Shown: piece by piece, positions 1 to 9,209 of the stretch
Layout of the letters: every line of letters starts with the position of its first letter
Numbering within the stretch: the stretch's first letter is position 1
From: Pseudomonas frederiksbergensis
Lineage (GTDB): Bacteria; Pseudomonadota; Gammaproteobacteria; Pseudomonadales; Pseudomonadaceae
Assembly: GCF_900105495.1 (NCBI RefSeq)
Contig: NZ_FNTF01000002.1
Location: forward strand, 4,332,501 to 4,396,500
Length of the DNA stretch: 64,000 nt
Direction: 5' to 3'
The notes under the pieces: model-generated
The model's input: only the letters and a program-made list of their open reading frames with translations
The model's database searches: none
Told to the model about the DNA's origin: nothing
Made by a program: the position numbers and the translations under genes

Positions 1-171
1 GGGTTGTTGAGTTACGTCGAGCCGGTGCTGTTGCTCGGCGTTGCGTTGCTGCTGGGGGAAAGCATCAAGCCCGGTGAGTGGCTGACCTACATTCCGATCT
101 GGTTGGCGGTGGTTGTGTTGGTGTTCGAAGGGTTCAAGCATCTGGTCCGGCATCGACGTAAATCGATGTAG
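1..171 (+). CDS. rarD: RarD-type EamA permease, C-terminal end only
   Basis: The first 56 codons of the window are open in frame 1 and end at TAG. The peptide starts GLLSYVEPVLLLG and continues into a hydrophobic helix around LTYIPIWLAVVVLVFEG, then a basic tail (HLVRHRRKSM). The GLLxYxEP motif followed by an xYIPIW helix is typical of the last two transmembrane helices of RarD, a 10-helix drug/metabolite transporter of the inner membrane. Most of the gene lies left of the window, so substrate and length cannot be judged. The call could also fit another EamA paralogue. Confidence 0.75.
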   Translation, partial: GLLSYVEPVLLLGVALLLGESIKPGEWLTYIPIWLAVVVLVFEGFKHLVRHRRKSM

Positions 172-181
172 AACCGGCACG

Positions 182-220
182 AAAAAGCCCGGCCAGCATT
201 GCTGCTGACCGGGCTTTTTT
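182..220. terminator. Bidirectional intrinsic terminator between rarD and hpd
   Basis: AAAAAGCCCGGCCAGCA pairs with TGCTGACCGGGCTTTTTT around a short loop. A-run and T-run on opposite sides let it serve the converging rarD and hpd genes. Confidence 0.9.
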
Positions 221-234
221 ACATCTGAAATGGC

Positions 235-1311
235 TTAGTCGGTGGAGAGTACACCACGACGAACCTGATCGCGCTCGATGGATTCGAACAGCGCCTTGAA
301 GTTGCCTTCGCCGAAACCATCGTCGCCTTTACGCTGGATGAATTCGAAGAACACCGGGCCCATCAGGGTTTCCGAGAAGATCTGCAACAGCAGACGCTTG
401 TCGCCTGATTCGGACGAACCGTCCAGCAGAATGCCGCGCGACTGCAGTTGATCAACCGGCTCACCGTGGTTCGGCAAACGACCTTCGAGCATTTCGTAAT
501 AGGTTTCCGGCGGCGCGGTCATGAAGCGCATGCCGATGCTTTTCAGGTGATCCCAGGTCTTGATCAGGTCATCGGACAGGAAGGCAACGTGCTGGATGCC
601 CTCGCCGTTGAACTGCATGAGGAACTCTTCGATCTGCCCGGCGCCCTTGGACGATTCTTCGTTCAACGGGATGCGGATCATGCCATCTGGCGCGGTCATG
701 GCCTTGGAGGTCAGGCCGGTGTATTCGCCCTTGATGTCGAAGTAACGGATTTCGCGGAAGTTGAACAGCTTCTCGTAAAAGTTGGCCCAGTAGGCCATGC
801 GACCGCGATAAACGTTGTGGGTCAGGTGGTCGATGATTTTCAGGCCAGCACCGACCGGATTGCGGTCGACACCTTCGATGAACACGAAGTCGATATCGTA
901 GATCGAACTGCCTTCGCCGAAACGGTCGATCAGGTACAGCGGCGCGCCGCCGATGCCCTTGATCGCGGGCAGGTTCAGTTCCATCGGGCCGGTTTCGATG
1001 TGAATCGGCTGGGCGCCCAGTTCCAGGGCGCGGGCAAACGCCTGCTGGGCATTCTTGACGCGAAATGCCATGCCGCACACGGACGGACCGTGCTCGGCCG
1101 CGAAGTACGAAGCAACGCTGTGGGGTTCGTTGTTGAGGATCAGGTTGATCTGGCCCTGGCGATACAGGTGCACATCTTTGGAACGATGGGTCGCGACCTT
1201 GGTGAAGCCCATGATCTCGAAGATCGGCTCCAGGGTGTTCGGGGTCGGCGATGCGAATTCGATGAATTCAAAGCCCATCAAGCCCATTGGGTTTTCGTAT
1301 AAATCTGCCAT
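235..1311 (-). CDS. hpd: 4-hydroxyphenylpyruvate dioxygenase
   Basis: This 358-residue cytosolic non-haem Fe(II) enzyme converts 4-hydroxyphenylpyruvate to homogentisate in tyrosine degradation. It has two vicinal-oxygen-chelate halves. The iron ligands of the Pseudomonas enzyme are visible: His in [12 protein letters not shown] (about 161), His in GIQHVAFL (about 240) and Glu in [12 protein letters not shown] (about 322). Length and both termini match the family ([16 protein letters not shown] at the start). It is monocistronic: the 3' end meets a bidirectional terminator and about 250 bp of non-coding DNA separates it from the next gene. Nothing looks damaged. Confidence 0.97.
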   Translation of the reverse strand: MADLYENPMGLMGFEFIEFASPTPNTLEPIFEIMGFTKVATHRSKDVHLYRQGQINLILNNEPHSVASYFAAEHGPSVCGMAFRVKNAQQAFARALELGAQPIHIETGPMELNLPAIKGIGGAPLYLIDRFGEGSSIYDIDFVFIEGVDRNPVGAGLKIIDHLTHNVYRGRMAYWANFYEKLFNFREIRYFDIKGEYTGLTSKAMTAPDGMIRIPLNEESSKGAGQIEEFLMQFNGEGIQHVAFLSDDLIKTWDHLKSIGMRFMTAPPETYYEMLEGRLPNHGEPVDQLQSRGILLDGSSESGDKRLLLQIFSETLMGPVFFEFIQRKGDDGFGEGNFKALFESIERDQVRRGVLSTD

Positions 1312-1564
1312 GGTTGGCGCCTCATCATTTTCTTGTCAATTAACGGATCGTTAGTTGCTAGCAATGCTGAGAACGGCGGGTGGCGCGCAGGAGATGCCCC
1401 GCACGCTGCGGGCGAGGAAGTCACCGTAGATCAATTGAAACCCAAAACTCTTCATTGTCGACCCAAGGCTCTTGCGGGCGAGGCTTCTGCTTTGCAGAAG
1501 ACGATTATTCTTATATGCGTAACACGATTCTACACAGCGTAAATAGGTTTGTCCGCCTTCTGTA

Positions 1565-2509
1565 TCAAATCCCCTTTTTCCCTGCTCGCGCAAGGGGTTT
1601 GTTGCACAGGAAAATCCCCACGAGGATCAGCCCTCCCCCCAGGCACATCGCCAGGGTCAACTGCTCGCCTAACAACAGTGCACCGAGGATCACCGCCGTC
1701 AGCGGGTTCAGGGCGATGAACACGCCTGAACGCGTCGCGCCGATTTTGCGAATGCCGTCGTAATAGCCGATATAGGCCAGCGCCGAACCCAACACGCCCA
1801 GGTACATCAGGCTCATCCATTGGGTTGGTCCGAGGCTGGCGAGTGCAGCCACACTCAACTCACCGCGAACCGCAGTGGTCGCCCACAGCATCAGCGTGCC
1901 CAACAGAATCGAATACGTCACCGTTTGCACCGGCCCCAGGGTTTGATTCAAATCTTTGGAGAACAGCGAATAAACGCCCCAGCCAAGCACACAGCCGAAG
2001 ATCAACAGATCGCCGATCCAGGCATCGGGATTGCCGGCGAGCAATTGCGGGTTACGGCTGACGATCACCAGGCTCGCCCCGGCAATACAGATCACGATTC
2101 CGAAAACCTTTATGCGACTCAAGCGTTCCTTGAACAACAGCCACGACGCCAGCCCGATCACGGCTGGGTTCAACGCCACAATCAACGACGCCCGTGAAGC
2201 ATTGATGTAATGCAGGCCATAAAAGAAGCACAGGTTGTAGAAAAAGATCCCGAAGAACCCCAGCAGCGCCAATTGCAGCCATTGCCTGGGGGCGGGCCTT
2301 GCAAGTGGCACCCGGGCCAATAGCAGAAACACCAGCAACGCCCCGCTGGCCAGCAAGAATCGCAGGCTGGCGGCAAACAAGGGGCTGAGGCTGTCGGCCA
2401 GAAACCGCCCGGCGACAAAGGTGCCGCCCCAGATCATGGTGACGGCAGCCAGTTTCAGATAAACCGGGATGTCCGACGGGTTGGACAAGCTTTGCTCATA
2501 AGTCGTCAT
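1565..2509 (-). CDS. EamA/DMT family transporter
   Basis: A 314-residue inner-membrane protein made of ten hydrophobic helices arranged as two EamA repeats (about residues 16-148 and 160-300). The second repeat ends with the family pattern ALNPLTAVILGALLLGEQLTLAMCLGGGLILVG. Such proteins usually export amino acids or metabolites; the substrate cannot be read from the sequence. The C-terminus is short and basic (KPLARAGKKGI). It is divergent from the LysR gene at 2589 with about 80 bp between them, so that regulator probably controls it. Confidence 0.9.
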   Translation of the reverse strand: MTTYEQSLSNPSDIPVYLKLAAVTMIWGGTFVAGRFLADSLSPLFAASLRFLLASGALLVFLLLARVPLARPAPRQWLQLALLGFFGIFFYNLCFFYGLHYINASRASLIVALNPAVIGLASWLLFKERLSRIKVFGIVICIAGASLVIVSRNPQLLAGNPDAWIGDLLIFGCVLGWGVYSLFSKDLNQTLGPVQTVTYSILLGTLMLWATTAVRGELSVAALASLGPTQWMSLMYLGVLGSALAYIGYYDGIRKIGATRSGVFIALNPLTAVILGALLLGEQLTLAMCLGGGLILVGIFLCNKPLARAGKKGI

Positions 2510-2588
2510 AAGTTTCCAGGACGGAGAATTGGGAGAGATGACGTATCATTCGACTAATACCCTCTCATTGTAAAATGAGCAAAAACTC

Positions 2589-3461
2589 ATGACCCTTACT
2601 CAACTGGAGATATTTTCCCTGGTCGCCGAGCTGAACGGTTTTACCGCTGCAGCCAATCGCTTGGGGATTTCCCAATCCGCGGTCTCTCACGCCCTCAAGT
2701 CTCTGGAACAGGAACTGGGCGTCGAGCTGCTGCGCCGACATCAGTCCCGGGTCGAACTCAGCGACATCGGCCAACAGCTTTTGCTGCGCGCCCGGGCGAT
2801 GCTGGGCCTGGCCAATACCTTGCGTCAGGAAGCGGCCGATGCACGCGGAATGAAACGCGGCACGTTGCGTATCGGCTCGTTCGGCCCGACCTCATCGATC
2901 AAACTGCTGCCGCAGATCCTGCAGCACTATCGCGCGGCTCACCCGGGCATCGAGGTCCATATAGATGAAGGCCCGGACCGGCAGGTGATCCAATGGCTGG
3001 AGGAGCGGCGTATCGATATCGGCTTCGTGGTATTGCCCGAGGAACGGTTCGACACCTTTGCGCTGATCGAGGACCAAATGGTCGCGCTGCTGCCCGCCGA
3101 TCATCCGCTGGCCCACCACGACAGCCTGAGCTTGAGCGATTTGTGCAACGACCCCTTTGTCTTGACCGAGGCCGGTTCGTCGGAACTGGTATCGCGGCTA
3201 TTCAGTGCCGCGCGGCTGACACCGAACATCCGTTATCGCTGCTCACAGCTACTGAGCACGCTGGATACCGTTGGGCGAGGTGACGCGCTGACGGTCGTCG
3301 CCGAAAGCTCATTGCCGGACGACCGCGACAATCGCTACGTGAAAAAACCGCTGTCGCCAGCGGTCGCCCGTCAGGTCGGTCTGGCAGTCCTCGATCAACG
3401 CCAGTCATCCCCTGCGGCGCTGGCTTTCATCAAGCTGGCCGAACGTCTGAACTACCGCTAA
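2589..3461 (+). CDS. LysR-family transcriptional regulator
   Basis: A 290-residue LTTR. The N-terminal winged HTH is clear (MTLTQLEIFSLVAELNGFTA, then SQSAVSHALKSLEQELGVEL at about 29-48). A two-lobed effector domain follows from about residue 88 (GTLRIGSFGPTSSIKLLPQIL). It is transcribed away from the EamA exporter at 1565-2509, the usual LTTR-target arrangement, so it likely autoregulates and controls that exporter. The effector is unknown. Downstream, its reading frame runs after the stop into an EAL-domain remnant. Confidence 0.93.
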   Translation: MTLTQLEIFSLVAELNGFTAAANRLGISQSAVSHALKSLEQELGVELLRRHQSRVELSDIGQQLLLRARAMLGLANTLRQEAADARGMKRGTLRIGSFGPTSSIKLLPQILQHYRAAHPGIEVHIDEGPDRQVIQWLEERRIDIGFVVLPEERFDTFALIEDQMVALLPADHPLAHHDSLSLSDLCNDPFVLTEAGSSELVSRLFSAARLTPNIRYRCSQLLSTLDTVGRGDALTVVAESSLPDDRDNRYVKKPLSPAVARQVGLAVLDQRQSSPAALAFIKLAERLNYR

Positions 3462-3620
3462 GCGGCACACTTACCGAGGGCCAACTATCATGGCCTCTAC
3501 CTGAACTCTTTTTGGAAGGCGTCCGGTCCTGCCGATTATCTGACCGCTCACCGCGTGAACTTCTTGCAAGGTTATCTGTTCGGCCGGCCGATGCTGGCAC
3601 GGTCTTCATTAACGCATTAA
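3462..3620 (+). pseudogene. Remnant of the 3' end of an EAL-domain (c-di-GMP phosphodiesterase) gene
   Basis: Directly after the LysR stop, in the same frame, an open stretch without a start codon encodes ADYLTAHRVNFLQGYLFGRP and a short tail before TAA at 3618-3620. FLQGYLFGRPM is the signature of the last beta-strand and helix of EAL phosphodiesterases. No catalytic part (EAL, DDFG or similar) exists upstream, so this is a decayed tail left by deletion. The following 200 bp up to the silencer gene look like a promoter region. Confidence 0.7.
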
Positions 3621-3864
3621 GTCACCATTAACTAGTGGCGCTCAGCGACGCTGACAAGAAATCACGCACCAATTTGAATCAAAAGACTACTGTTGTTACA
3701 TGAAGAAAAAGACAGGATTTACTCTTGGCCAATTAACTACTACAATTTTTCATGCCTGCGCTAGATTGGCAGGTGAGCCATTATCACCGGGTCGCTTCAA
3801 GGCTCTTGGCTTATAGCTTTGTTTGCGGTTGGTATCAGCCAAACACACTATTGGAGTAAAGATA

Positions 3865-4227
3865 TTGTCCAGACTCGCTGAATTTCGTGCAGCTGAAAAG
3901 GCCCTTCAAGAGCAGCTAAAACAGCTGGAAACCCTGAAGAATGATGCCGGGCTCAAGAAAGAAATCGAATTCGAAGAAAAGCTCCAGGGGCTGATGAAAA
4001 CCTACGGCAAGAGCCTGCGCGACATCATCGCCATTCTCGATCCGAACCCGGCAAAATCCGGTCTGCAACAGGCAACACCCAAAACCCGCCGCGCTCGCGT
4101 GGTCAAGGTTTATCAGAACCCGCACACCGGTGAACTGATTGAAACCAAGGGTGGCAACCACCGCGGCCTGAAAGCCTGGAAGGAACAGTACGGTGCAGCT
4201 ACCGTTGATTCCTGGCTGCGTGGCTAA
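3865..4227 (+). CDS. MvaT/MvaU-family H-NS-like nucleoid protein, TTG start
   Basis: This xenogeneic silencer binds AT-rich DNA, oligomerises through an N-terminal coiled coil and represses horizontally acquired genes. TTG at 3865 gives SRLAEFRAAEKALQEQLKQL, the family N-terminus, and lies 8 nt after GGAG. An in-frame ATG at 3823 would add 14 residues not seen in the family. The coiled coil covers about 1-60. The C-terminal DNA-binding part has the hallmark KVYQNPHTGELIETKGGNHR and ends in ATVDSWLRG. About 120 residues, as expected. The N-terminus is nearer MvaU than MvaT, so no symbol is given. A strong terminator follows. Confidence 0.9.
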   Translation: MSRLAEFRAAEKALQEQLKQLETLKNDAGLKKEIEFEEKLQGLMKTYGKSLRDIIAILDPNPAKSGLQQATPKTRRARVVKVYQNPHTGELIETKGGNHRGLKAWKEQYGAATVDSWLRG

Positions 4228-4241
4228 GCACTCGCGGTGAC

Positions 4242-4271
4242 AAAAAAGCCCTGCCGATGCAGGGCTTTTTC
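4242..4271 (+). terminator. Intrinsic terminator of the MvaT-like gene
   Basis: AAAAAAGCCCTGC and GCAGGGCTTTTT pair around GAT, with a T-run after the stem. Confidence 0.92.
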
Positions 4272-4401
4272 ATGGACGCCTTCTAAATGCAACGATTGGC
4301 GTCGATCAACTCGCTACTTGTTGAATAACTTTGTGCTTAATCCATTTGGGTATCTAAAAATTTCAGAATGCGCTGAAATCGGCAGCCATTGAAATCTTTA
4401 A

Positions 4402-4923
4402 CTAAAGTTTCAGGCTGTTACGGGCCGCCTCTATTTCATCCTGACTTGCCTTATAAACCTCTGCCTGCCCCGCGTAGGAAAGAACATAGGCCTTATCGCC
4501 GTCCACGGCGGCAACCAATGTTTGAGAGAGCACATGCCTCCCGTTCTGCGTGATCGTGCAGGTAGTTTCCAGCGCTGATAAGCGGCTCAAGGTCGTCGGG
4601 TGAATCTTGTTGCAGACACTTTGATAACCGCCTTGAAAGAAATCCTTTTGCACCGACTTGCGCATCTCCAGCAACACGCCCTGTAGATTCACGTGATGTC
4701 CGCTTTCCACTTGGGACATGGTCAATTCCATCACCATCACCGGCGTGCCGTCCTGATCGTTTTTCACCGCGCGCTGACGGGACACCTGAGTTTTGGCGTC
4801 AGCTTGCGGGACAGCTTCAACCTCCCAGCCGTTGGGCCAGGTCATGATTGGCTCGCCTGCATGAGCGCTGTTAATACCTGCAAGCACGCAGATCAGGACG
4901 AACATCGATTTACAGATACGCAT
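4402..4923 (-). CDS. Secreted DUF4946-like protein
   Basis: A 173-residue protein with a Sec signal peptide (MRICKSMFVLICVLAGINSA, cleavage likely after AHA). The mature part begins GEPIMTWPNGWEVE and has two cysteines (VCNKIH and TTCTIT) that could form a periplasmic disulfide. It resembles the DUF4946 proteins common in Pseudomonas, whose function is unknown. The start at 4923 (MRICK) gives the best signal peptide; ATGs 3 to 15 nt upstream are possible. It is monocistronic between the silencer and gloA. Confidence 0.7.
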   Translation of the reverse strand: MRICKSMFVLICVLAGINSAHAGEPIMTWPNGWEVEAVPQADAKTQVSRQRAVKNDQDGTPVMVMELTMSQVESGHHVNLQGVLLEMRKSVQKDFFQGGYQSVCNKIHPTTLSRLSALETTCTITQNGRHVLSQTLVAAVDGDKAYVLSYAGQAEVYKASQDEIEAARNSLKL

Positions 4924-5071
4924 CATTGCAATGAACACTCACGGATTGAGCCGCAAAGTCTGAGCCTCGCCCGTCGGTCAGGCAAGAGCCGACTGTTTGA
5001 GTTTGGTGATGTCAGAACCCTTGCGTATCATTGTCGCCATTCGTTAGCCCCACTTATTTTCCGGAGGGCCC

Positions 5072-5593
5072 ATGAGCCTGCACGAATTGAACACCTTCCC
5101 AGGCGTGACTGCCCAACCTGACACCGCCACCCAGAAGTTCGTCTTCAACCACACCATGTTGCGAGTCAAGGACATCACCAAGTCGCTGGATTTCTACACG
5201 CGCATTTTGGGTTTTTCGCTGGTGGAAAAACGCGACTTCCCGGAAGCCGAGTTCAGCCTGTACTTCCTGGCACTGGTTGATAAAAACCAGATTCCGGCCG
5301 ACGCTGCTGCTCGCACCGAGTGGATGAAGTCGATTCCCGGCATTCTCGAGTTGACCCACAACCATGGCACCGAAAACGACGCGGACTTCGCTTACCACAA
5401 CGGCAACACCGACCCACGTGGTTTTGGCCACATCTGCATCTCGGTGCCGGATATCGTCGCTGCATGCGAGCGCTTCGAAGCGTTGGGCTGCGACTTCCAG
5501 AAACGCCTGAATGACGGCCGTATGAAGAGCCTGGCGTTCATCAAAGACCCGGATGCTTACTGGGTCGAGATCATCCAGCCCGCACCAATGTAA
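5072..5593 (+). CDS. gloA: Lactoylglutathione lyase (glyoxalase I)
   Basis: This 173-residue cytosolic VOC enzyme isomerises the methylglyoxal-glutathione hemithioacetal to S-lactoylglutathione. The metal ligands fall where expected: His in FNHTMLRVKD, Glu in GILELTHN, His in GFGHICISV and Glu in YWVEIIQP. The insertion around AAARTEWMKSIPG makes it the longer, eukaryote-like and often Zn-dependent type, in contrast to the short E. coli form. The start follows a GGAGG box. A terminator shared with ahpF lies downstream. Confidence 0.96.
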   Translation: MSLHELNTFPGVTAQPDTATQKFVFNHTMLRVKDITKSLDFYTRILGFSLVEKRDFPEAEFSLYFLALVDKNQIPADAAARTEWMKSIPGILELTHNHGTENDADFAYHNGNTDPRGFGHICISVPDIVAACERFEALGCDFQKRLNDGRMKSLAFIKDPDAYWVEIIQPAPM

Positions 5594-5637
5594 AAAGTTT
5601 GCTGCCACTGATCGTTCCCACGATCAGTTTCAGGCAC

Positions 5638-5670
5638 AAAAAAAACCCATGATCGCTCATGGGTTTTTTT
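5638..5670. terminator. Bidirectional terminator between gloA and ahpF
   Basis: AAAAAAACCCATGA pairs with TCATGGGTTTTTTT around TCGC and serves both convergent genes. Confidence 0.92.
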
Positions 5671-5690
5671 GTGTTTTCAGCACCGAGGAT

Positions 5691-7253
5691 TTATGCCGGA
5701 GCCGAGGTCCGGATCAGGTGATCGAATGCGCTCAAGGAAGCCTTGGCGCCCTCGCCCACCGCAATCACGATCTGCTTGTACGGCACGGTAGTCACGTCAC
5801 CGGCAGCGAACACACCCGGCATCGACGTTTCACCGCGGGCATCGACGATGATCTCGCCGCGAGGCGACAACTCGATTGTGCCTTTGAGCCAGTCGGTGTT
5901 GGGCAGCAAACCGATCTGCACGAAGATCCCTTCCAGCTCGACGCTACGCAACTCGTCCGACTGACGATCCTTGTAACGCAAGCCGTTGACCTTCTGGCCG
6001 TCGCCCAACACTTCAGTAGTTTGCGCACTGGTGATAACGGTGACGTTCGGCAGGCTGTGCAACTTGCGCTGCAAGACCGCATCGGCGCGCAGCTGTACGT
6101 CGAACTCCAGCAGCGTTACGTGGGACACAATACCCGCCAGGTCAATGGCCGCTTCGACGCCGGAGTTACCGCCGCCAATCACCGCCACGCGCTTGCCTTT
6201 GAACAGCGGACCGTCGCAGTGCGGGCAGTACGCAACGCCTTTGTTGCGGTATTGCTGCTCACCCGGGACGTTCATTTCACGCCACCGCGCACCGGTCGCC
6301 AGGATCACGGTCTTGGCTTTCAGGGTCGCGCCGCTGGCGAAGTGGACTTCGTGCAACTCACCATTTTTGCCCGGCAGCAACTTGTCGGCGCGTTGCAGGT
6401 TCATGATGTCGACGTCGTATTGCTTGACGTGTTCTTCCAGTGCTACGGCCAGTTTTGGCCCTTCGGTTTCCTGCACGGAGATGAAGTTCTCGATGGCCAT
6501 GGTGTCGAGCACCTGCCCACCAAAACGTTCAGCCGCCACACCGGTACGAATGCCTTTGCGGGCAGCGTAGATCGCGGCCGAAGCACCGGCCGGACCACCG
6601 CCGACGACCAATACGTCAAAAGCTTCTTTGGCGCTGATCTTCTCGGCCTGACGCTCGATGCCGCTGGTGTCGATCTTGGCGAGAATTTCTTCCAGGCCCA
6701 TGCGGCCTTGGCCAAAGGTCACGCCGTTCAGGTAAACGCTTGGCACAGCCATGATCTGACGGTCATCGACTTCCGCCTGGAACAGCGCGCCGTCAATGGC
6801 GACGTGGTGGATGTTCGGGTTCAGCACAGCCATCAGGTTCAGTGCCTGGACCACGTCCGGGCAGTTCTGGCAGGAAAGCGAAAAGTAAGTCTCGAAGCTG
6901 AACTCACCTTTGAGCGAGCGGATCTGTTCGATCACTTCAACGCTGGCTTTCGAAGGGTGACCGCCGACTTGCAGCAAGGCCAGCACCAGGGATGTGAATT
7001 CGTGGCCCATCGGGATGCCGGCAAAACGCAGGCTGATATCGGCACCCGGGCGGTTGATCGAGAACGATGGTTTACGTGCATCGTCACCGTTATCGAGCAA
7101 GGTAATTTGACTGGAAAGACTGGCAACGTCTTCCAGAAGAGCGAGCATTTCCTGGGATTTCGCACCGTCGTCGAGGGAGGCAACGATCTCGATCGGCTGG
7201 GTGACCCGTTCCAGGTACGACTTCAACTGGGCTTTAAGATTGGCGTCCAACAT
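5691..7253 (-). CDS. ahpF: Alkyl hydroperoxide reductase subunit F
   Basis: This 520-residue flavoprotein uses NADH to re-reduce AhpC. Order of parts: an N-terminal tandem thioredoxin-fold module with its redox pair in SCQNCPDV (about 128), an FAD-binding fold beginning [16 protein letters not shown] (about 217), the redox-active CPHC in [15 protein letters not shown], the NAD-binding [13 protein letters not shown] and the closing [15 protein letters not shown]. All are intact. It lies behind ahpC with a terminator between them (7281-7319), so it is probably expressed by read-through or its own promoter at a lower level than ahpC. Confidence 0.97.
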   Translation of the reverse strand: MLDANLKAQLKSYLERVTQPIEIVASLDDGAKSQEMLALLEDVASLSSQITLLDNGDDARKPSFSINRPGADISLRFAGIPMGHEFTSLVLALLQVGGHPSKASVEVIEQIRSLKGEFSFETYFSLSCQNCPDVVQALNLMAVLNPNIHHVAIDGALFQAEVDDRQIMAVPSVYLNGVTFGQGRMGLEEILAKIDTSGIERQAEKISAKEAFDVLVVGGGPAGASAAIYAARKGIRTGVAAERFGGQVLDTMAIENFISVQETEGPKLAVALEEHVKQYDVDIMNLQRADKLLPGKNGELHEVHFASGATLKAKTVILATGARWREMNVPGEQQYRNKGVAYCPHCDGPLFKGKRVAVIGGGNSGVEAAIDLAGIVSHVTLLEFDVQLRADAVLQRKLHSLPNVTVITSAQTTEVLGDGQKVNGLRYKDRQSDELRSVELEGIFVQIGLLPNTDWLKGTIELSPRGEIIVDARGETSMPGVFAAGDVTTVPYKQIVIAVGEGAKASLSAFDHLIRTSAPA

Positions 7254-7280
7254 ACGGGCGATTTCCTTTTTTCATTTCGT

Positions 7281-7319
7281 AAAAAAAACGCCCGAGCGAA
7301 TCTCGCCCGGGCGTTTTTA
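7281..7319 (-). terminator. Intrinsic terminator between ahpC and ahpF
   Basis: AAAAAAAACGCCCG pairs with CGGGCGTTTTTAT around the loop AGCGAATCTCGCC. It has T-rich sequence on either strand and would stop most ahpC transcripts before ahpF. Confidence 0.85.
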
Positions 7320-7378
7320 TTGGGCGGTTGCAGCTTACTTAGGTGCGGAAACCCGCCCTGATGATGCGATCCACAGAC

Positions 7379-7942
7379 TTAGATCTTGCCGACCAGGTCC
7401 AGGGACGGAGCCAGAGTGGCCTCGCCTTCTTTCCACTTGGCTGGGCAAACCTGGCCTGGGTGAGCAGCGACGTACTGAGCAGCCTTGATTTTGCGCAGCA
7501 GCTCGGAAGCGTCACGGCCAACGCCGCCATCGTTCAGCTCAACGATTTTGATCTGGCCTTCAGGGTTGATCACGAAGGTGCCACGGTCAGCCAGACCAGC
7601 TTCTTCGATCAGCACGTCGAAGTTGCGGGAGATGGCGTGAGTCGGGTCGCCGATCATGGTGTACTGGATCTTGCCGATGGCAGGCGAGGTGTTGTGCCAG
7701 GCAGCGTGGGCAAAGTGGGTATCGGTGGAAACGCTGTAGATCTCGACGCCCAGCTTCTGGAACGCGTCGTAGTTGTCAGCCAGGTCTTCCAGTTCGGTCG
7801 GGCAAACGAAGGTGAAGTCGGCTGGGTAGAAGAACACGACAGACCACTTGCCTTTCAGGTCAGCGTCCGACACTTGTACGAAGTCGCCATTTTTGTAGGC
7901 GGTAGCTTTGAACGGTTTAACTTGGCTGTTGATGATAGGCAT
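7379..7942 (-). CDS. ahpC: Alkyl hydroperoxide reductase subunit C (peroxiredoxin)
   Basis: This 187-residue typical 2-Cys peroxiredoxin reduces H2O2 and organic peroxides. The peroxidatic Cys sits in [15 protein letters not shown] (about 47) and the resolving Cys in [13 protein letters not shown] (about 166). ATG at 7942 ([20 protein letters not shown]) is chosen because the family starts there and GGAG precedes it; a 35-residue upstream extension to 8047 is not family-like. AhpF at 5691 is its reductase. OxyR control is expected from other Pseudomonas, but I could not define a site. Confidence 0.97.
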   Translation of the reverse strand: MPIINSQVKPFKATAYKNGDFVQVSDADLKGKWSVVFFYPADFTFVCPTELEDLADNYDAFQKLGVEIYSVSTDTHFAHAAWHNTSPAIGKIQYTMIGDPTHAISRNFDVLIEEAGLADRGTFVINPEGQIKIVELNDGGVGRDASELLRKIKAAQYVAAHPGQVCPAKWKEGEATLAPSLDLVGKI

Positions 7943-8087
7943 CGATGACTCTCCGTCAGGGTTGAAAAGTTTGGTTGAGAAGTTGATGGCGTGAATCCTA
8001 CCGACTCGATTGCCGGATGGCTCATTGGCAAAGCTCATGCTGCTCATTGGTTTTCGCTATTAGCCGAACGTATTAATAGAAGAAAAC

Positions 8088-9032
8088 TTACTTGGCGGCG
8101 CCAATGGTTTTTTCCGCGAGCGGTGTCATCCCGAGAAACGGGCTGGCTTCAACATAGCGCATGGCGGACTTCATATCCTTCCAACCCACGTAACTCATCA
8201 ACGACTTCAAGTCCCACCCGCTCTGATGCGCCCATGTGGCAAAGCCGCGCCTCAAGGAGTGACTGGTGTAATGCTCGGCCGGGATGCCGGCGCGTTCCAG
8301 CGCCTGGCGCAATAACGGGATCACACTATTGGCGTGCAGTCCCTCCTCGCTCAGATGGCCCCAACGGTCGATACCCCGGAATACCGGTCCACGGACCAAT
8401 GCGGCTTCGGTGATCCAGTCGATGTACGCCTGCACCGGGCATAGGCGCTGCAACGCTGGCGTCTGGTAAGTCTTGCCGAGGTTTTCGCGGTCGCTCTTGG
8501 TTCGCGGCAAATACAGGGTGATGCCTGAGCCGACAACTGCTTGCACGTGCTCGATCTGTAACCGGCACAACTCATCACTACGAAAACCGCGCCAGAAGCC
8601 CAAGAGGATCAACGCTTTGTCGCGCCTGGCCCGCAACAGAGCCGGTTGATCCTGTTCAGATTTTGCGGTGTGCGCTTCTTGCTCCAGCCAGGCAACCACT
8701 TGCTCCAAATGTTGAAGCTGTAATGGCTCCGCTTGTTTTTCTTGAGCCGGGTGCAGCGCGCGAATGCCCTTGAAGACTTTGCGCACCACCGGCGCCTTGG
8801 TGGGATCGGGAAAACCCTGACTGTTGTGCCATTGCGCCAGCGCTGACAAACGCAACTTAAGGGTATTGATCGACAGCACTCCCGCATGCGCAACGAGGTA
8901 TCGCGCCACGCTGTCACTGGTCGCCGGCAGGAAACCGCCCCAACTGACTTCAAAATGCTCGATGGCCGCCCGGTAGCTGCGACGGGTGTTGTCGCGAGTG
9001 GCGGCTTGCAGGTAACGATCCAGCTCAGTCAT
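8088..9032 (-). CDS. Tyrosine recombinase paired with a KfrA-like gene
   Basis: A 314-residue site-specific recombinase. A SAM-like DNA-binding domain (about 1-95) precedes the catalytic domain. Catalytic residues: Arg in FWRGFRSDELCRL (about 169), His-x-x-Arg in SHSLRRGFATWA (about 262), Trp instead of the second His in YVGWKDMKSAMRY, and the nucleophile Tyr in MRYVEA. There are no att-like repeats or cargo beside it. It stands divergent from the KfrA-like gene at 9210, so it looks like a resident chromosomal gene and not an active element. A perfect hairpin (TGGCGGGT/ACCCGCCA, 9061-9079) lies in its leader. Confidence 0.88.
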   Translation of the reverse strand: MTELDRYLQAATRDNTRRSYRAAIEHFEVSWGGFLPATSDSVARYLVAHAGVLSINTLKLRLSALAQWHNSQGFPDPTKAPVVRKVFKGIRALHPAQEKQAEPLQLQHLEQVVAWLEQEAHTAKSEQDQPALLRARRDKALILLGFWRGFRSDELCRLQIEHVQAVVGSGITLYLPRTKSDRENLGKTYQTPALQRLCPVQAYIDWITEAALVRGPVFRGIDRWGHLSEEGLHANSVIPLLRQALERAGIPAEHYTSHSLRRGFATWAHQSGWDLKSLMSYVGWKDMKSAMRYVEASPFLGMTPLAEKTIGAAK

Positions 9033-9152
9033 GGGCTCAACTCTCTAAAACGTACCGCTTTGGCGGGTGAAACCCGCCACAGGGCTCATCACACGGGGTA
9101 ATACCAGTATATCCCGCATGAATACTTGTCGTATTTTAAGTTTTGGTTTGGC

Positions 9153-9186
9153 GTGGTACATTGCGTACTTAAGTGGCATGTACCAC
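9153..9186. promoter_or_regulatory. Inverted-repeat operator candidate upstream of the KfrA-like gene
   Basis: GTGGTACA (9153-9160) and TGTACCAC (9179-9186) are perfect 8-bp arms around an 18-nt centre containing the palindrome ACTTAAGT. Nearby smaller repeats (ATAC-CA-GTAT at 9101-9110 and AATAC-TTGTC-GTATT at 9121-9135) lie in the same divergent intergenic space. The site is 24 nt before the KfrA-like start. Known plasmid KfrA proteins repress their own promoter at inverted repeats, so autoregulation is the likely role (inference). Confidence 0.6.
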
Positions 9187-9209
9187 AGTACGAAATCGTA
9201 GGAGAACTC

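Noticed and set aside
448..1302. 284-codon plus-strand frame
   Set aside because: Antisense shadow of hpd.
5553..7361. 602-codon plus-strand frame
   Set aside because: Antisense of ahpF in high-GC DNA; no RBS, no domains, His/Gln-rich translation.
8088..9032. Integrase as marker of an active genomic island
   Set aside because: No att repeats, tRNA or cargo next to it; flanked by core genes ahpC and, beyond the KfrA-like gene, gor.
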